From contig OX637287.1 of NCBI GenBank assembly GCA_951799445.1, positions 45,351,724-45,415,723 of the forward strand: a stretch of DNA of 64,000 bases, written 5' to 3'. Made by a program: the position numbers and the translations under genes. Of this stretch, positions 25,501 to 37,312 are shown piece after piece. Numbering within the stretch: position 1 is the first letter of the stretch; each line of letters starts with the position of its first letter. Source of the DNA: Pseudisothecium myosuroides. Lineage: Eukaryota > Streptophyta > Bryopsida > Hypnales > Lembophyllaceae. Below the pieces are notes generated by a model that worked only from the letters and a program-made list of their open reading frames with translations, made no database searches and was not told where the DNA came from.

Positions 25501-26854
25501 CAGGCATGCCCAGGAAGCAGGACTTGAGTTAGATTTACGTGTGGGCAGCGCGCTTGTTCACGCTTATGCAAAGAGTGGCAGTGTCGATGATGCCCGACTA
25601 GTTTTTGACAAAATGGAGGAACTCAACATATTCACGTGGACTACGATGATTAGAGCATATGCAGAAAGTGGTTGTCGTATTGAAGCGTATGAAATGTTTC
25701 TCCAAATGCAACGGGAAGGCTTCATACCCGATACGTTTACTGTCGTGAGCATTTTGAATGCTTGTGCAAGCGCAGGGGCTTTGGAGAGGGTGAGAGAGGT
25801 TCACAGGCATGCAATCGAAGCAGGACTTGAGTTGGATTTGCGTGTGGGCAGTGCTCTCGTTCACACGTACGCAAAGAGTGGGAGTATTGATGATGCCCGA
25901 TTGGTTTTTGACAGACTGGAAGGACGCGATTTAGTCGCATGGAATGTGATGATTGGTGGACTTGCTCAGCATGGATTTGGGTATGAAGCTCTGGAAGTCT
26001 TCAGCAAGATGAATGCGGCCGGTGTGAAGCCTGATGGGTCTACATGTGTGGCAGTGTTGTCGGCTTGTAGTCACGCAGGCCTTGTTGATGAAGGCCGACG
26101 ATTATTTCTGGGTATGGCGCAAAATTATGGCATTGAACCTGACGTGGTTCATTATACTTGCATGGTGGATCTTCTTGGGCGGGCTGGACACTTGGAGGAA
26201 GCCAAGCTCTTCATTGATAACATGCCAGTTGGTCCAGATGAAGTTACTTGGGGAGCCTTGCTTGGTGCTTGTAGAAACTATGGTAACGTGGAGTTGGGTG
26301 AACTTGCTGCGGAAGAGCTTATGAAGTTGAAACCCAAGGGAGCCTCTGCGTATGTGCTCCTCTCCAACATCTACGCTGCAGCTGGCAAGTGGAAGGAGGT
26401 GTCATTGGTGCGCACTTTGATGCAGGAAAGAGGTGTACACAAGGAAACTGGGCGTAGCTGGATTGAAATTGATAGCAAGATCCATTCCTTCGTTTCAGGG
26501 GATACATCTCATCCAGAGCAGAAGGAGGTTTATGCTGAGTTGAGCAAATTAACTGAGGAAATCAAGGCTGAAGGCTACCTTCCTGATACCCGGGTTCTGT
26601 TGCGTAATGTTGACGAGAAGGATAAAGAATTTGCTCTCTGCTCTCATAGTGAGAAGCTAGCAATCGTGTATGGACTTATCCACACTCCCTGTGGTGTACC
26701 AGTTCGTGTTTACAAGAACCTGCGGGTGTGTTCAGATTGTCATACAGCAACCAAGTTTATCTCTAAGGTGACTAGAAAGGAGATCGTCGTCAGGGATGCA
26801 AATCGCTTTCATCACTTCAAAGATGGCGTGTGTTCTTGTCAAGATTACTGGTGA
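22587..26854 (+). CDS. OSB-like PDF motif fused to PPR-DYW RNA-editing factor
   Basis: The main exon 24091-26854 encodes a PLS-class pentatricopeptide protein ending in E motifs and a full DYW domain. It carries the deaminase signature HSEKLA (about 26645), the CSDCH zinc ligands (about 26729) and terminal CQDYW. DYW proteins bind organellar RNA and convert specific C to U. Four upstream exons join in matching phase: 22587-22726, 22970-23160, 23258-23337 and 23546-23721, with GT/AG borders throughout. They add VWEEYFADRSQWWD and PDFKHK...LWIDGW, the PDF motif of organellar single-strand DNA-binding (OSB) proteins. The junction reads SNR-LSKADVQTVPGGGG. The OB-fold half of OSB was not recognised, and the true start may lie further 5'; the ATG at 22587 is only the first in frame after a stop. 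The PLS triplets are nearly identical at 303-bp spacing. An organellar targeting signal is expected but not visible. Confidence 0.85.
24900..25940 (+). repeat. Near-identical 303-bp PLS repeats inside the PPR gene
   Basis: The S-motif segment reading SG(S)xDDARLVFDRMEE recurs at about 24968, 25271, 25574 and 25877, an exact 303-bp (101-residue) period. Nucleotide identity between units is high, including synonymous positions (for example GCCCGACTAGTTTTTGACA in two units). This indicates recent unit duplication or gene conversion, unlike the more diverged flanking triplets. Confidence 0.9.
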
Positions 26855-29400
26855 CCAGTTTGGCAATCTCATCCAATTGTGACAACTTAGCCCTCTTCAG
26901 TGATTTGTGGAGGGAGTCGTCTTCTCGCAATACGGCTAAATGCATGAGTGGCGGGTCCGGCGCAACAGTTAAGGATCAGTCCAACAAAGCTGATCAAGAT
27001 GTCACCAGCACACTGCAAAGAGAAGGTAAATGTGTAGGAATGACACTTCCCTTTACTAGATCGATGTCCTGGATTGAAGTTGAAGTAAGATCTTCTTTAG
27101 CTCTGGTTCAGCTGTACCATAGATTGTTTTTCTCCAGTTGGTTTGATTACCATTATCTTGTTTTTGAGAAATTTATTAGGTACTGGAAATTCTTTCTGAG
27201 GTTCAAAAAAATTAAATTTGGACTGTTTAGAGAGAACTGTTTTTTTAATTTCTTTCTTGGATATTTTCCTCACCTACATTATTGAAGCACAGAGCTTTTT
27301 AGAATGTCACGGAGCAGCCTTTGTGAACTGTGCATTTCTCTTGATATGGTGAGTTTTTTTTCTGAAATCGTCCGTTTGACATGCAGCTCAAATCTAATGA
27401 TTAAGTTACTCCGTCAGACGGCAGTTCAAGGGTACAAACGCGCGAAGCCTGGATGAATCACGGAGCATCACCAACGAGAACTAGGAAACAGTTTTAGTTG
27501 CTGTCCGGTACTATATAGCTTGAACAGAAGCAGGGAAGCGGGAAGGCGATAACTTTTTACATGAAGATGCTACTGCGGCATGTGAAAGGTTTTTCTCAAG
27601 TAGACGGGCTTTTTTTGTATGCAGTCTACATGCCAGCTTTTTCAGGTAGTTGGGTCACGGATCATACAACCGAGAGAGACAGCTTAACTAGAATTGACAT
27701 GCCCTGTTCATTTGGACTCTCCCACTCCTTTCCATCCATCTACATCACAACAGCTGTTTGAGTCACTGGAGGTGGTGCCTATTGCATTCACCAGGAAGGT
27801 AGACAAGCCTATTACCACCCTGATTTGCAATCTGAATTTGTTTGGGCCAACTGCAAGAGGGGCAGAGGTGTGCGCTTGTTTCACGAATCAAACTCAAGTT
27901 GAATTGTAATTTTCCAATTAAAATTGTAATTTCTGTGAATTTTTGAAGTGGGTTGCCCTGAAATTATAAAACCACCCATAGAGTGGAGTCATAAACGTTC
28001 TCTTAACAACCTATAATCACTTTTTAATGTACCTATTACTCCATAGCACTTAGGTATTGACCAATGAAAAATTGACACATTATCCTTTGGAGCATTAATG
28101 GTCTGATTTTGTCAGAAAAGTGAATGGCTTTGGTGGTGGAATTGGGACCAAAAATAGCCTAGTAGAAATTGGAAGGTGGTGGTTACAGGTTGGTTTACCT
28201 TATTCTTTTATTTCACCTAACGACATTTTTGTAGTTTTCATGGGTCAATGTGCTATTGAAGTCATTACATACTATATTATGTCCTACGTAAAATAAGTGA
28301 GTCCATTACAAGCCAAGTGGGAACAAGCCCTTTATGGGCAACTTATATTAGTGGTGTACATTTCAAAACTTGAATGTACACCAATAATATAATTTTGTTT
28401 GCAATGGGCTTGCTTCCATTTGGCTTGTAATGGACTCACTTATTGTAGTTGTTGTAACCAGAACTAGCCTAACATTTGTCCTGGAAAAGAATCTTTCCAT
28501 ACAAAGGATTCATCATGGTGAATTTGCACAATCTTTCTTGTCATGAAAAAATATAGTAAGCATTAGACTTGAATAGTGATAAACACCAACTCCAAGATTG
28601 TAATGATGAACATATACATAACATATCCTTTAACTTTGCAAATTTCAAAGCATTCAATTTCAAAGTCCTCTTGAGGTGAGATAACATCTAAATGTATCCA
28701 AATAAGCAATTGAGCTTAGTTCCTATTATTAAATTGCCTAATTTTTGTTGGATGTTGTTGGAAGTTCGAATAGGATTCTAGATTCTCTTATGCATTTTTG
28801 GACACCATATGAATAAACTATGAATTTTCAAAGTGCTAAAAACTAGGTGTTTAAAGGTGTTTAAAGGAAGAGGTACATTTTAGGCAAGAATCTATAGGGA
28901 TTGGTTTAGAAAGGGGTCACAATTAGATGCAATCATCTTTTTTCCTAACCTAATTCATTTTGTGACCGAAAGCATAAAATTGAGCATGAAACATATAAAT
29001 AAATGAAAATGAGATTAAACTAGATCTATAAATGCCAAGATAGATTCTCAAGCTCAGAGGTTTCATATTCTAATTGGGCAACTGAAAACCCAACGACTAC
29101 TAGAAATTCTAATTGTTAGCACTTAAAGTGACATTAGGCTCACTAGAATGTTCCAAAATAACAAACATGTCAGTCAAACTCTCAGAATGATACGGAAATC
29201 TTCTAAAATAACGAACATGCCTCCAAAGTTGTGAATTTCTATTAATAAAACTGCCATGTCTGAAACAGTGCCAATATTGTGATTTTCTGCCTGCATGACG
29301 AAATTGATGTTTGATGAGGTTGATGTGTACAGTATCACGATGCTGGCTCACATTTTTGTGGAGTCATTGTCACGAGAACATGCTTCCCCAGTATTGAGCA
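26855..29400. other. PPR 3' flank and intergenic DNA
   Basis: No gene supported. The first several hundred bases are probably the 3' UTR of the PPR-DYW gene; an overlapping 151-codon open frame (26830-27285) is out of frame with it and lacks motifs. A foldback element sits at 28292-28444. Confidence 0.5.
28292..28444. mobile_element. Foldback MITE (about 153 bp)
   Basis: AATAAGTGAGTCCATTACAA at the left pairs with TTGTAATGGACTCACTTATT at the right. The complementarity continues through CAAGCCC/GGGCTTG and an inner pair GGTGTACATT/GAATGTACACC, so nearly the whole element folds on itself. I could not define an unambiguous target duplication (GTA occurs near both sides but is offset by one base). 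No coding capacity. Confidence 0.75.
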
Positions 29401-29995
29401 AACGTTTATTACTACTCTATCAGCATCTATTTCAGCAGACGACCTCTTTTTTTCATCCAAATTCCAGCCAGTCTTTGCAATAAATCAGCGTGAAGTGCAA
29501 TAAGTGGCGATTATGGGCTCACACACCTTACTCTGTTCAAAAATCTTACTCTAGTCAAGAAGTTATACTCTGTTCCAATAAGCCTCCAATTCCACGAGCT
29601 TGGTTCTGATGTTGCTGTCAGCATCTACTTCTGCAGTCCTCTTGATCCGAATCCCAGCCAATCAGTCTATGCTTACTTGCAATAAGTGGCGATTCTAGGT
29701 GCACATACCACCTACTCTATTCAAGAATCTAATACTCTGCTCAAGAATGTTATGCATTGTCAAAGGTTTCAACAAACTTACAATTCTATGAGCTTGGTTG
29801 TGATGTTGTAGGCCTTCTTCGATCCCTTTTCCATCCAAAATCCAGCCAATCTAGTGTGAATTGTAATAACAGTACTGGCGATTTCGGGTGCAAATATCTA
29901 ATCTGTTCAAGGATCTCATACTCTCTTCAAGAATGTAATGCAAGGCCAAAGGTTCCAGGCCAACAAGCTTACAATTCTATAAGCTTGGGTCCGCT
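29400..29995. repeat. Three degenerate tandem units of about 190 bp
   Basis: GAGCTTGGTTCTGATGTTGC (about 29598), GAGCTTGGTTGTGATGTTGT (about 29791) and AAGCTTGGGTCCGCTGCTGC (about 29979) mark three units. Each is accompanied by CCAGCCA(A/G)TC, AATAAGTGGCGATT-like and ACTCTGTTCAAGAAT-like blocks. The array lies at the 3' end of the minus-strand gene ending at 29977, and the last unit overlaps its stop codon. Confidence 0.75.
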
Positions 29996-32900
29996 GCTGC
30001 AGGGTGGTAGCGACCCACATCGTTCACCATGAGCGCCTGCGGGTCCACATCCCAAGATCGCTGGCAACAAGGGCCGACGTGACGCTTTCCGCAACGGGCT
30101 GGCGAGGGCTGGTCCCAAGGATTCTCAGGATCGCCGTCTCCGAAGATGTTGTTGCCACGGATGTCACGCCGCCGTGCCAATTTACTCAGACTGAAATGCT
30201 CCTCGTCCTCCACCTCGTTCCGAGGCTCGTCGTTGAACTCGAAGATGTGGTTCCCTTGAAACGCCCGCGTCTTCGCCTCCTCCACCAGTCTCGCCCGGGC
30301 AAACACGTCGTTGCCGTTGCTCTGGAGTTCAAATGCAGATGAGGGTCTCGTTGTTGCTGGCTCCTCGCACTCTGGGGCTCCAAGGATGTGGCTCTCGAAC
30401 TTTCGAGGCTGCATTTGAAAACGCATTCAAAGTGACTGTGAGCTTTGTAACTTACATGACAACAACACACTCAAACCTCTTGATCGGAATCTTACCACCC
30501 GAACATCCAGCTCTGACACAGTGACATTGTTAAGGTATAAGATCCTGATCTGGGTACTTCAAGTGTTTCAACACCTTGTGACTTCCAGGACAGCAGCACA
30601 CCCAAACCTCTTGATCAGAATCTTACCACCCGGACATCCAAATTGTTTCACTATGACATTGTTCAAGGTAGAGTAGCCTGATCTGGATACTTTAAGTATT
30701 TCAACACATTTGTACTTAGCTTGGTTTTCTGGAGAAGTTTATTGCGATCAGATATTAGTACAAACAAGCTGAATTTGAATGATTTTCTTACAGTTTTTGG
30801 AAATGAGCATTGGTAGATCCATGAGTACGTAACCATAGCAAGTTTTTCAATTGACGACAACAATTTGTGTTTGCACTGAGTTGCAAAAGTTGCAAATTCC
30901 TCAAATGTTAGTATTTCCTACTATTTCACCAACTTACCCACCCGAACATCCATCTCTTTCACTATAACAGTGTTCAAGGTAGGGGAACCTGATCTGGATG
31001 CTTTAAGTACTTCAACACGTTTGTACTTAGCATCTTTTTTTTCATAAAATTTATTGTAGATGGTTATTAGTGCACATAACGTGAATTTGAATGATTTTTC
31101 GACAATTTTTGCAAATGAGCATTGGTAGGCCCAAAAGTACGTGACCATAGTAATGATCTATTGAGTGACAATAGGAAGTTACTCAATTGACGACAACAAT
31201 TTATCTTTGCATTGAGTTCAAATTCCTTAAATTTAAGTAATTTTGAAGTAGATTAACTTCTTTGCAATTAATGTTTTCCACAGTAAATTACAAATTCTGG
31301 TGTAGCTGTAAGTTTTTTAGAAAACAGTAGATGGGACTTTACTTGGTCTTCAAGTTGACACTACAAATTTAGCAGGGCAAGACGAGTGAACCTTCAAGCG
31401 TTTGCATTACATGGATTTGGATTGATAGGATGCGTACATTGCGGGGCATGTTGTGGGGTGGGATGACCCGCTCCTTGGGCATGTACGGCACTACTGGAGG
31501 TGGCGGTGGCGTGTCACATGCGTTGGCGAAGGCGAACACGTTGTGGCCTGCAAGCTCCTGTGTTTTGCTGCTAGAGCTGGGCCGCTGGAGATCAACAAAC
31601 ATCATGTGTAAGAATATAGACTACAGAGTACTTTGATATAAAATTTAGACTCAAACTGTATTGGACCTGATCCCCTCTCCTTTACAGGTGGAGTATAGGA
31701 GACGTTGTTAGCAGCAAATTTATTCATACTCTTGGTTAGCCTTCAATTATGAAATTATGCAATAATTTCGCAGCGCTTGGCTTGAAACGTCTTTCGCCAC
31801 TCATCTTTGAAATGGAGACGTTGGTTGTCTCTCCAACGATGGTCACTAGAGCCTCCCACTTTGAATGATAGCATGCACAGTGATAAAAATTTGATCTCAA
31901 GTGGGTTTGGCTCTAACTTGTATCCAAAATGGTCAATCTCTCAACAGCTTAACACTGATCTCCCAATTACATATTAGCAAATTCCTAAATATGTGTTTGA
32001 GTGCTTAAAATGAAACAAATAGTAACTCCTATCACTGCCAGCTCAAAGAGTTCCCAATGTGAAAAATGCACTCTTTAATTGGTGCCACATCATTTGCCTG
32101 GTGCCTAAATTTAGCTTACAAGGGATTCAATATGGGCTGGTTTTTGCCTTCCAGTATTAAGGTGCTTTCAGTGGCAAACTGAAGTCATGTGTGTTTTGCA
32201 GCAGAGAGGAACGATATACCTTAGGGCAGCAACCAGTGATGTCCGATCCATCACCAACGCCATTTTCCTGCCCTGGATTCGGCCCCTCAAAAATGTGGTG
32301 CCCTGTCAACTCCCGCTGCTTACACTCCGAACCAGGCCTCCTGCAATTGCCAAAACGACGTACATGCAACAGTGACGAGTGAGGACCTTGCACACCCAGC
32401 AATCTCAACCAGAGAAATCGAAAAAGTCCAAAGACTCAATTCCGTAGTGCAACTACGAAATTTCACAGCTTTAGTATGGAATTTCGGACTCTATTCCAAA
32501 TATTCTCAAGTTGTGAATTCCACAGTTGCGCCATAGAATTAAGTTTGTGGACTTCGGGGATTTCTCTGGAGCTCCTGAGAAAGTGACCTACAGATGAGTC
32601 GAAAACCAGACCAACCACGAACGTTTTCAAACGCAAATATGGTAGTATCATTATCCAACAGAAAAAGAATGAGGGATCAATTCAAACTCACCTTACGAGC
32701 GATGCGTCAGCTTCTTGTGGGGTCATAGCCTCGCCAAACCGAATGTGGCTCTCTCCCCTCAAAAATGGCTGCACAAGAAACTCAAAAACTGGTGAGCTTC
32801 AACTCAGTGCCAAAGTTTCTTTAAGCATGGTGATGTGAGGAAGAGGACACTAAAGTTGTTATTAAGGACCTGATCCCAGCTCCTCTTGACTGACACTGTT

Positions 32901-33613
32901 ACCTACAACTACTCAATCATCTCTGCCAATACACTTGGTTGACTTTCAATTAGCAAGAGATGCAAGCAAGAATCGAAAAATGTCCATGATTTAAATAGAA
33001 AATAGGGTTGCCTATTATCCCTTCAATATTTGATCTCAAAGATTTGGCTCTTGTATCCTTGGCGATCTCCAGAGCTTTATACTGATATCCCAAATGAAAA
33101 CGTGCACACTCACACATCGATCAAATGCTTAAAGAGTATCCTCTACCTAATGTGCAATGAAGAAATCACCGAAGAAAGCCATAAAAGCAGCAGCACCAGG
33201 TTGTGTTCTCTCACTTTCAAAATACCATAAGAATTTCATACAGAGACCTGACAGCCTCAACAGATTTGGCTCTTGCACATAGAGATCTGATATGCCTTTT
33301 CTGCACGGGATAGATTACCGAAGAACGCATCATAAGCCGCAGTAATTGAAGCTAGGCAGTCTACCTGCATCGGCCGATTCGAGCGTCTTGGATTGTCACT
33401 ACTGTGGACGTCGGCGTCATGAATATCTCGAGCAGCCTCCAGAAAGGGATTCCGCTTCTCCACAACAGAATCGTTGTACACACGACTTGCAAACGGAGGA
33501 TCACACTTGGTGTCATGGTCATCTTTGCTTCTAAAAATGTCGAACGACGATGCCCCTGCAGATCGTGTCAAGGACTTCTTCCCCGCAGGAGGTTGGCATA
33601 TATCCACCGGCAT
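29977..33613 (-). CDS. DUF4057-like protein with repeated G-N-x-I/V-F motifs (5 exons)
   Basis: Coding exons in transcript order: 33613-33365, 32768-32692, 32340-32220, 31584-31438 and 30408-29977. All borders are GT/AG and phases agree, giving 341 residues; an in-frame ATG at 33667 would add 18. The protein is hydrophilic and carries a recurring short motif: SSFDIF, RELTGHHIFEG, QELAGHNVFA, LQSNGNDVFA, AFQGNHIFEF and DIRGNNIFGDG. Blocks PFLRGESHIRFGEA and PRKFESHILGA also resemble one another. This pattern matches my memory of plant DUF4057 proteins (repeated LxGxxIF with G-x-S-S/H-I-x-F-G blocks), which are plant-specific and functionally poorly known. I cannot confirm this by search. No signal peptide or membrane segment is visible. 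Its C-terminal codons overlap a tandem repeat. Confidence 0.65.
30478..31145. repeat. Diverged tandem repeats inside an intron
   Basis: Within the intron 30409-31437 three related units begin near 30478, 30610 and 30940. They share ACCACCCGAACATCCA, ACATTGTTCAAGGTA, CCTGATCTGG and ACTTCAACAC. The last two also share about 200 bp further on (GAATTTGAATGATTTT, GAGCATTGGTAG). The units are non-coding and may be remnants of serial duplication. Confidence 0.75.
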
Positions 33614-33667
33614 GTTGTTTGTCCCTTGAACCCACTTCTTAATTGTAAATTCCGAGTTGAACAACAA

Positions 33668-36600
33668 TCACTATACAAGCAATTTGAAAAATCTCCTTCA
33701 CAGACAAGCTCAGGATGATTTCACAACGTTCTTGTGGGAGAGAGTAACAGACTACTGAGGACTCCAACAACTTGAGCATGCATGCTTCAATTCTTGACTG
33801 ATGAGAAATCCATACTCACAAGTTAAAACAACCAGTTGCAGTGATGATTACAAGAACGCAACCCTAAACTTTCATGGAATTCCTCGGTCATGGAATCAGT
33901 ATGAATGCCAAAACACCTTGAAAACAACAGGAGGAAGGTTGTTGTGGAGGAGGGTAAATACTGTAACAAACTGAGGACTTTAAGTACTACGTGCTTCTAA
34001 AACGTCAATTTCGTTACACTGACACAAATCAGAGCGCCGAAACTGTGACATTCAACTGCACAAATTAAAAGCTTTCAAATTGGTATTCATTGATTTTCAT
34101 TGCCAGAGTACCTGCGATCAATGTGTACATTTGAAGTGAGAAATTTGAAAATGTAAAGGAAATTCACGTTTTCTTGACTGGTGGGAGATTCAAATGTCAA
34201 GAACCCGACCCGGCATGGGAGAGGGGGAAACGTACAGTACAGGAAACCAAACTAACTGAGGCCGCAGGAATCTGAAACAGAGGCAGACAGTTTGATTTTT
34301 TGGATTCAGGGGACCAGTAAAATATAGTTTTTATTGAATGTTTTAAAATTTGGTACGAGTTTCTGAAGATTCTTAAAATATTTTCATATGAGTTTCAAAT
34401 TTTCACAATCTTTGTTGCAGTTTGTAAAATGTTAGATAACTACACCTAAAATGTTCATGAACCATCTTAGGTAACTAACTAAATAAAATGTTCGTTTTTT
34501 TTAAACTTATGAGTTTCAAACTTGACATTTTTCTCTCAAGGGTATGATCATTATTATTTACCCCCATCATGTTTACAAGCTCAAACCACTTGAAATTAAC
34601 CTCTTCCAATAAAATGATTAGTGGATCAAATTTTTGGAAATTTTTCTATGATTTAATAGTAAGATCATTTTTGTCACTCATTTATGTACACCCCTTCAAA
34701 ATTTCAAACTTTGCAAGGATACACTTCATGAGATTATAACACTCAAAGTAGGGTCAAATTTTTTGGGGGGTCTTGCTCAAGGTGTCAACATTTTTTTGGG
34801 TGATATCTTCTATTGTATGAATGCCTTGTGCAATTTGAATTTCTTGTAGAGTGTGAAGTTGGCTATATGTTTGACAAATTTCATGATCATCCAATGCTCG
34901 AAAGATAGTGGAAAAAACTAGGAAGCAATAATTGCTTTGTTGAAATTGCCATTACACAAGAAAAACGTCTTGAATGAGATTTGTATTGTAATAAATCTCA
35001 ACTACCAAATCCATATGGTGTAAATCTAGAACCTCATGTGAAGTACTTGCCAAAGTAAGTGAGAGCATTTGCAATGCAAGCCTTGCAAACAATCCCTATA
35101 ACGGCAAATGACAAGCCATTCTACAAGGCTCACGTACTGTCAATAATTTTTTTGAGCACATGCACTCCAATGTGTAGCCGGCTAATTGAGAGGGCTTGCA
35201 AAGTGACTGCCTCCACATCTAGCAAGAGAGGGAATAAGACATCGACAAGTGTCATAATTGAGTAGGAAGGTTACAACCTGATTCCGAAGCAAGGACTAAA
35301 TCTTGAGCTTTTTCATAAAGGAGACTAGTTAGTTTCCTTTTCTGACATGAATTTCTACTTGCAAAGACGCATTGAGGGACAAGTAAAAAGACCAAAAGAG
35401 CTAGTTGTTCGCCTTCGCATATAGAGGACGTGGAACTAGCATGGAGCATGGCTATCGCATCAGAGCGCTCAAATATTCAAAAACACTTTTCAAATTGTAT
35501 AGTATCGATACCATCTTAGAACATGGGAACATTGTAGATGTTCTATGTTGTTTGTTAAAAGAAAGGGTAAAAAGAAAGTTATGATGTAGTCAAGGAGATT
35601 TGTCTACAAAAGCTTTGGACATGTAGCTGAAAATGGGTCTCTAGACTCACTAAACTTCATCTTAGATTTAAGCAAATGACTCTAGGGTAGCCGGTTTACG
35701 TCTATTGGGGCTAGAATGGAATGTAGGTAGGAGAAGAGGTAGACTTTGGGGCCTAAGGGCCGAGAGTGATTGGAAGAGGGGAGAAACCACATGTTGGGGG
35801 TGAGATAAGGGATGGGAGGGCATGGGAGGGAATAAGGTGTTGAACTAAAGAGTGGTGTGTAGGATTGGGGAGCGCTACGCCTTGGCAATTCCCACCAACG
35901 GCCATCCATCCATTGATCGAGTCACATATTAAGATTGTGGGTAGTATGTCTTCATTGTTCATGGATAGCGTCCCTGGATGATTTGTTTGTTTATATTTTA
36001 TAGAAATTGCCCTTGTTGAGATAAAAATCATAGATGGTCCCACAAAAAATTCAAAAATTAGTAAATTTCTAAAAAATTGGGGGAAAAGCAAGCTTTTCAA
36101 TATTTGCATGTACATCCTTTTTTCACAATTTTATTTGAAGTAATGGCACGGGAAACACTCGCCCAAATCTCCATAAAGCCCAAAGTGGGCTCCTTGGTCC
36201 TTTAGGGGTTAAATTATCAATTATATTTGATCTTGTTGGCAATTGTAAATGGATTTCACATTGATTTCTCTTTGATAATATGTTTTCACCGTCATGTGTA
36301 CTCCATATAAATTATAATAGTTAAAGTGTTGATTATTAGGTGTATTGGAAATTGACCACAGACTCTTATGTTCAAAAGGTTTATATTTTAGGAAACAAAC
36401 AATTTTGATAACATTTTTGAAACTACGTATTCCCTATGTGAAGGTCAAATTCAATACAACTTAAGTCATTTTTGTAAAAAACATGTGCCACATGTCATCT
36501 TGTGAATGGTGTGAGGTGACATGGACCCTGAAAATCTGCCATGAAAATTCAATTTCAGCACCTAAGTGCCAAATCAGACCTTCACGTACGGCACTTACCT

Positions 36601-37312
36601 CAGTGAAAATTAACACAACCGGACACCTACAATTGAGAACCAGTTTGCCAGGGTATATGCATCAAGTAGTTCGTCATAACACCCGGACCCGACGATCGAG
36701 AACCACGAGGTCAGGGTATATGCAACACGTGGTTCCTTTCAGCCTAGATGGTTCTCTCTGTCTCCGCGTCCTCACGATTGCAGTCGGTTGCTTCGTTTTC
36801 ACGACATCCGCTCTCTCACGCTGCCGATTATTCGTACTTGGAATGCGGCGCGCTTTGATCTAATCCTGCGTTTCAGTATTCCCTTACCTCTCGGATTGCT
36901 CGAATTTCAGCGCCTGTAACGTTTGATGCGCTTGCGGAACGCGTGAGCACTGTTTGTTGTTGTGATCATTTCGAGGTATGCGTCTGCTGTTGCTTCGATT
37001 TGGCGAGGATTCGCTTTTTGTTCATCGTTTGTTGGTCCATCTTGTGTCGAGGTATCCGGTTGGGATTTATACGGCTTTTTCCTCCGGGAAATGTCGGTTT
37101 GGGTTTTTGTGCTTTGCGGTTGTCTGATTTAGGGATTTGGGTCTTCTCGGTTTATTCACGGGATCTTTGATTGTGTTTCTGATTGTGTTTCTGATTGTGT
37201 TTTTGGTGCAGTGTTTTGACGGAGGATCGACCACGTTGTTACTGCGGAAAGAAACCGAGAGAGTTGAGGATTCTGTGGATTTCGGACAGTGAATTGCTCG
37301 GCTCCAAAGATG
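33668..37312. other. Divergent intergenic region and ARL8 promoter/5' UTR
   Basis: No coding gene supported. The left side is the upstream region of the minus-strand DUF4057-like gene. A single TTAA-family right end (TTGGTCCTTTAGGGGTTAA) ends at 36212 without a visible partner. At 36636-36737 two imperfect copies of GAACCA...CAGGGTATATGCA...GTTC lie in tandem in the presumptive ARL8 promoter. A possible 5' UTR intron ends at TTTTTGGTGCAG (about 37210). Confidence 0.45.

Noticed and set aside
26830..27285. 151-codon open frame overlapping the PPR stop
   Set aside because: It is out of frame with the PPR gene, has no motif and becomes Phe/Lys-rich from AT-rich DNA; it is probably 3' UTR.
28755..28785. 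T-arm-like GTTCGAAT as part of a tRNA gene
   Set aside because: The flanking bases do not form the T stem and no D-arm, anticodon arm or acceptor stem can be built.
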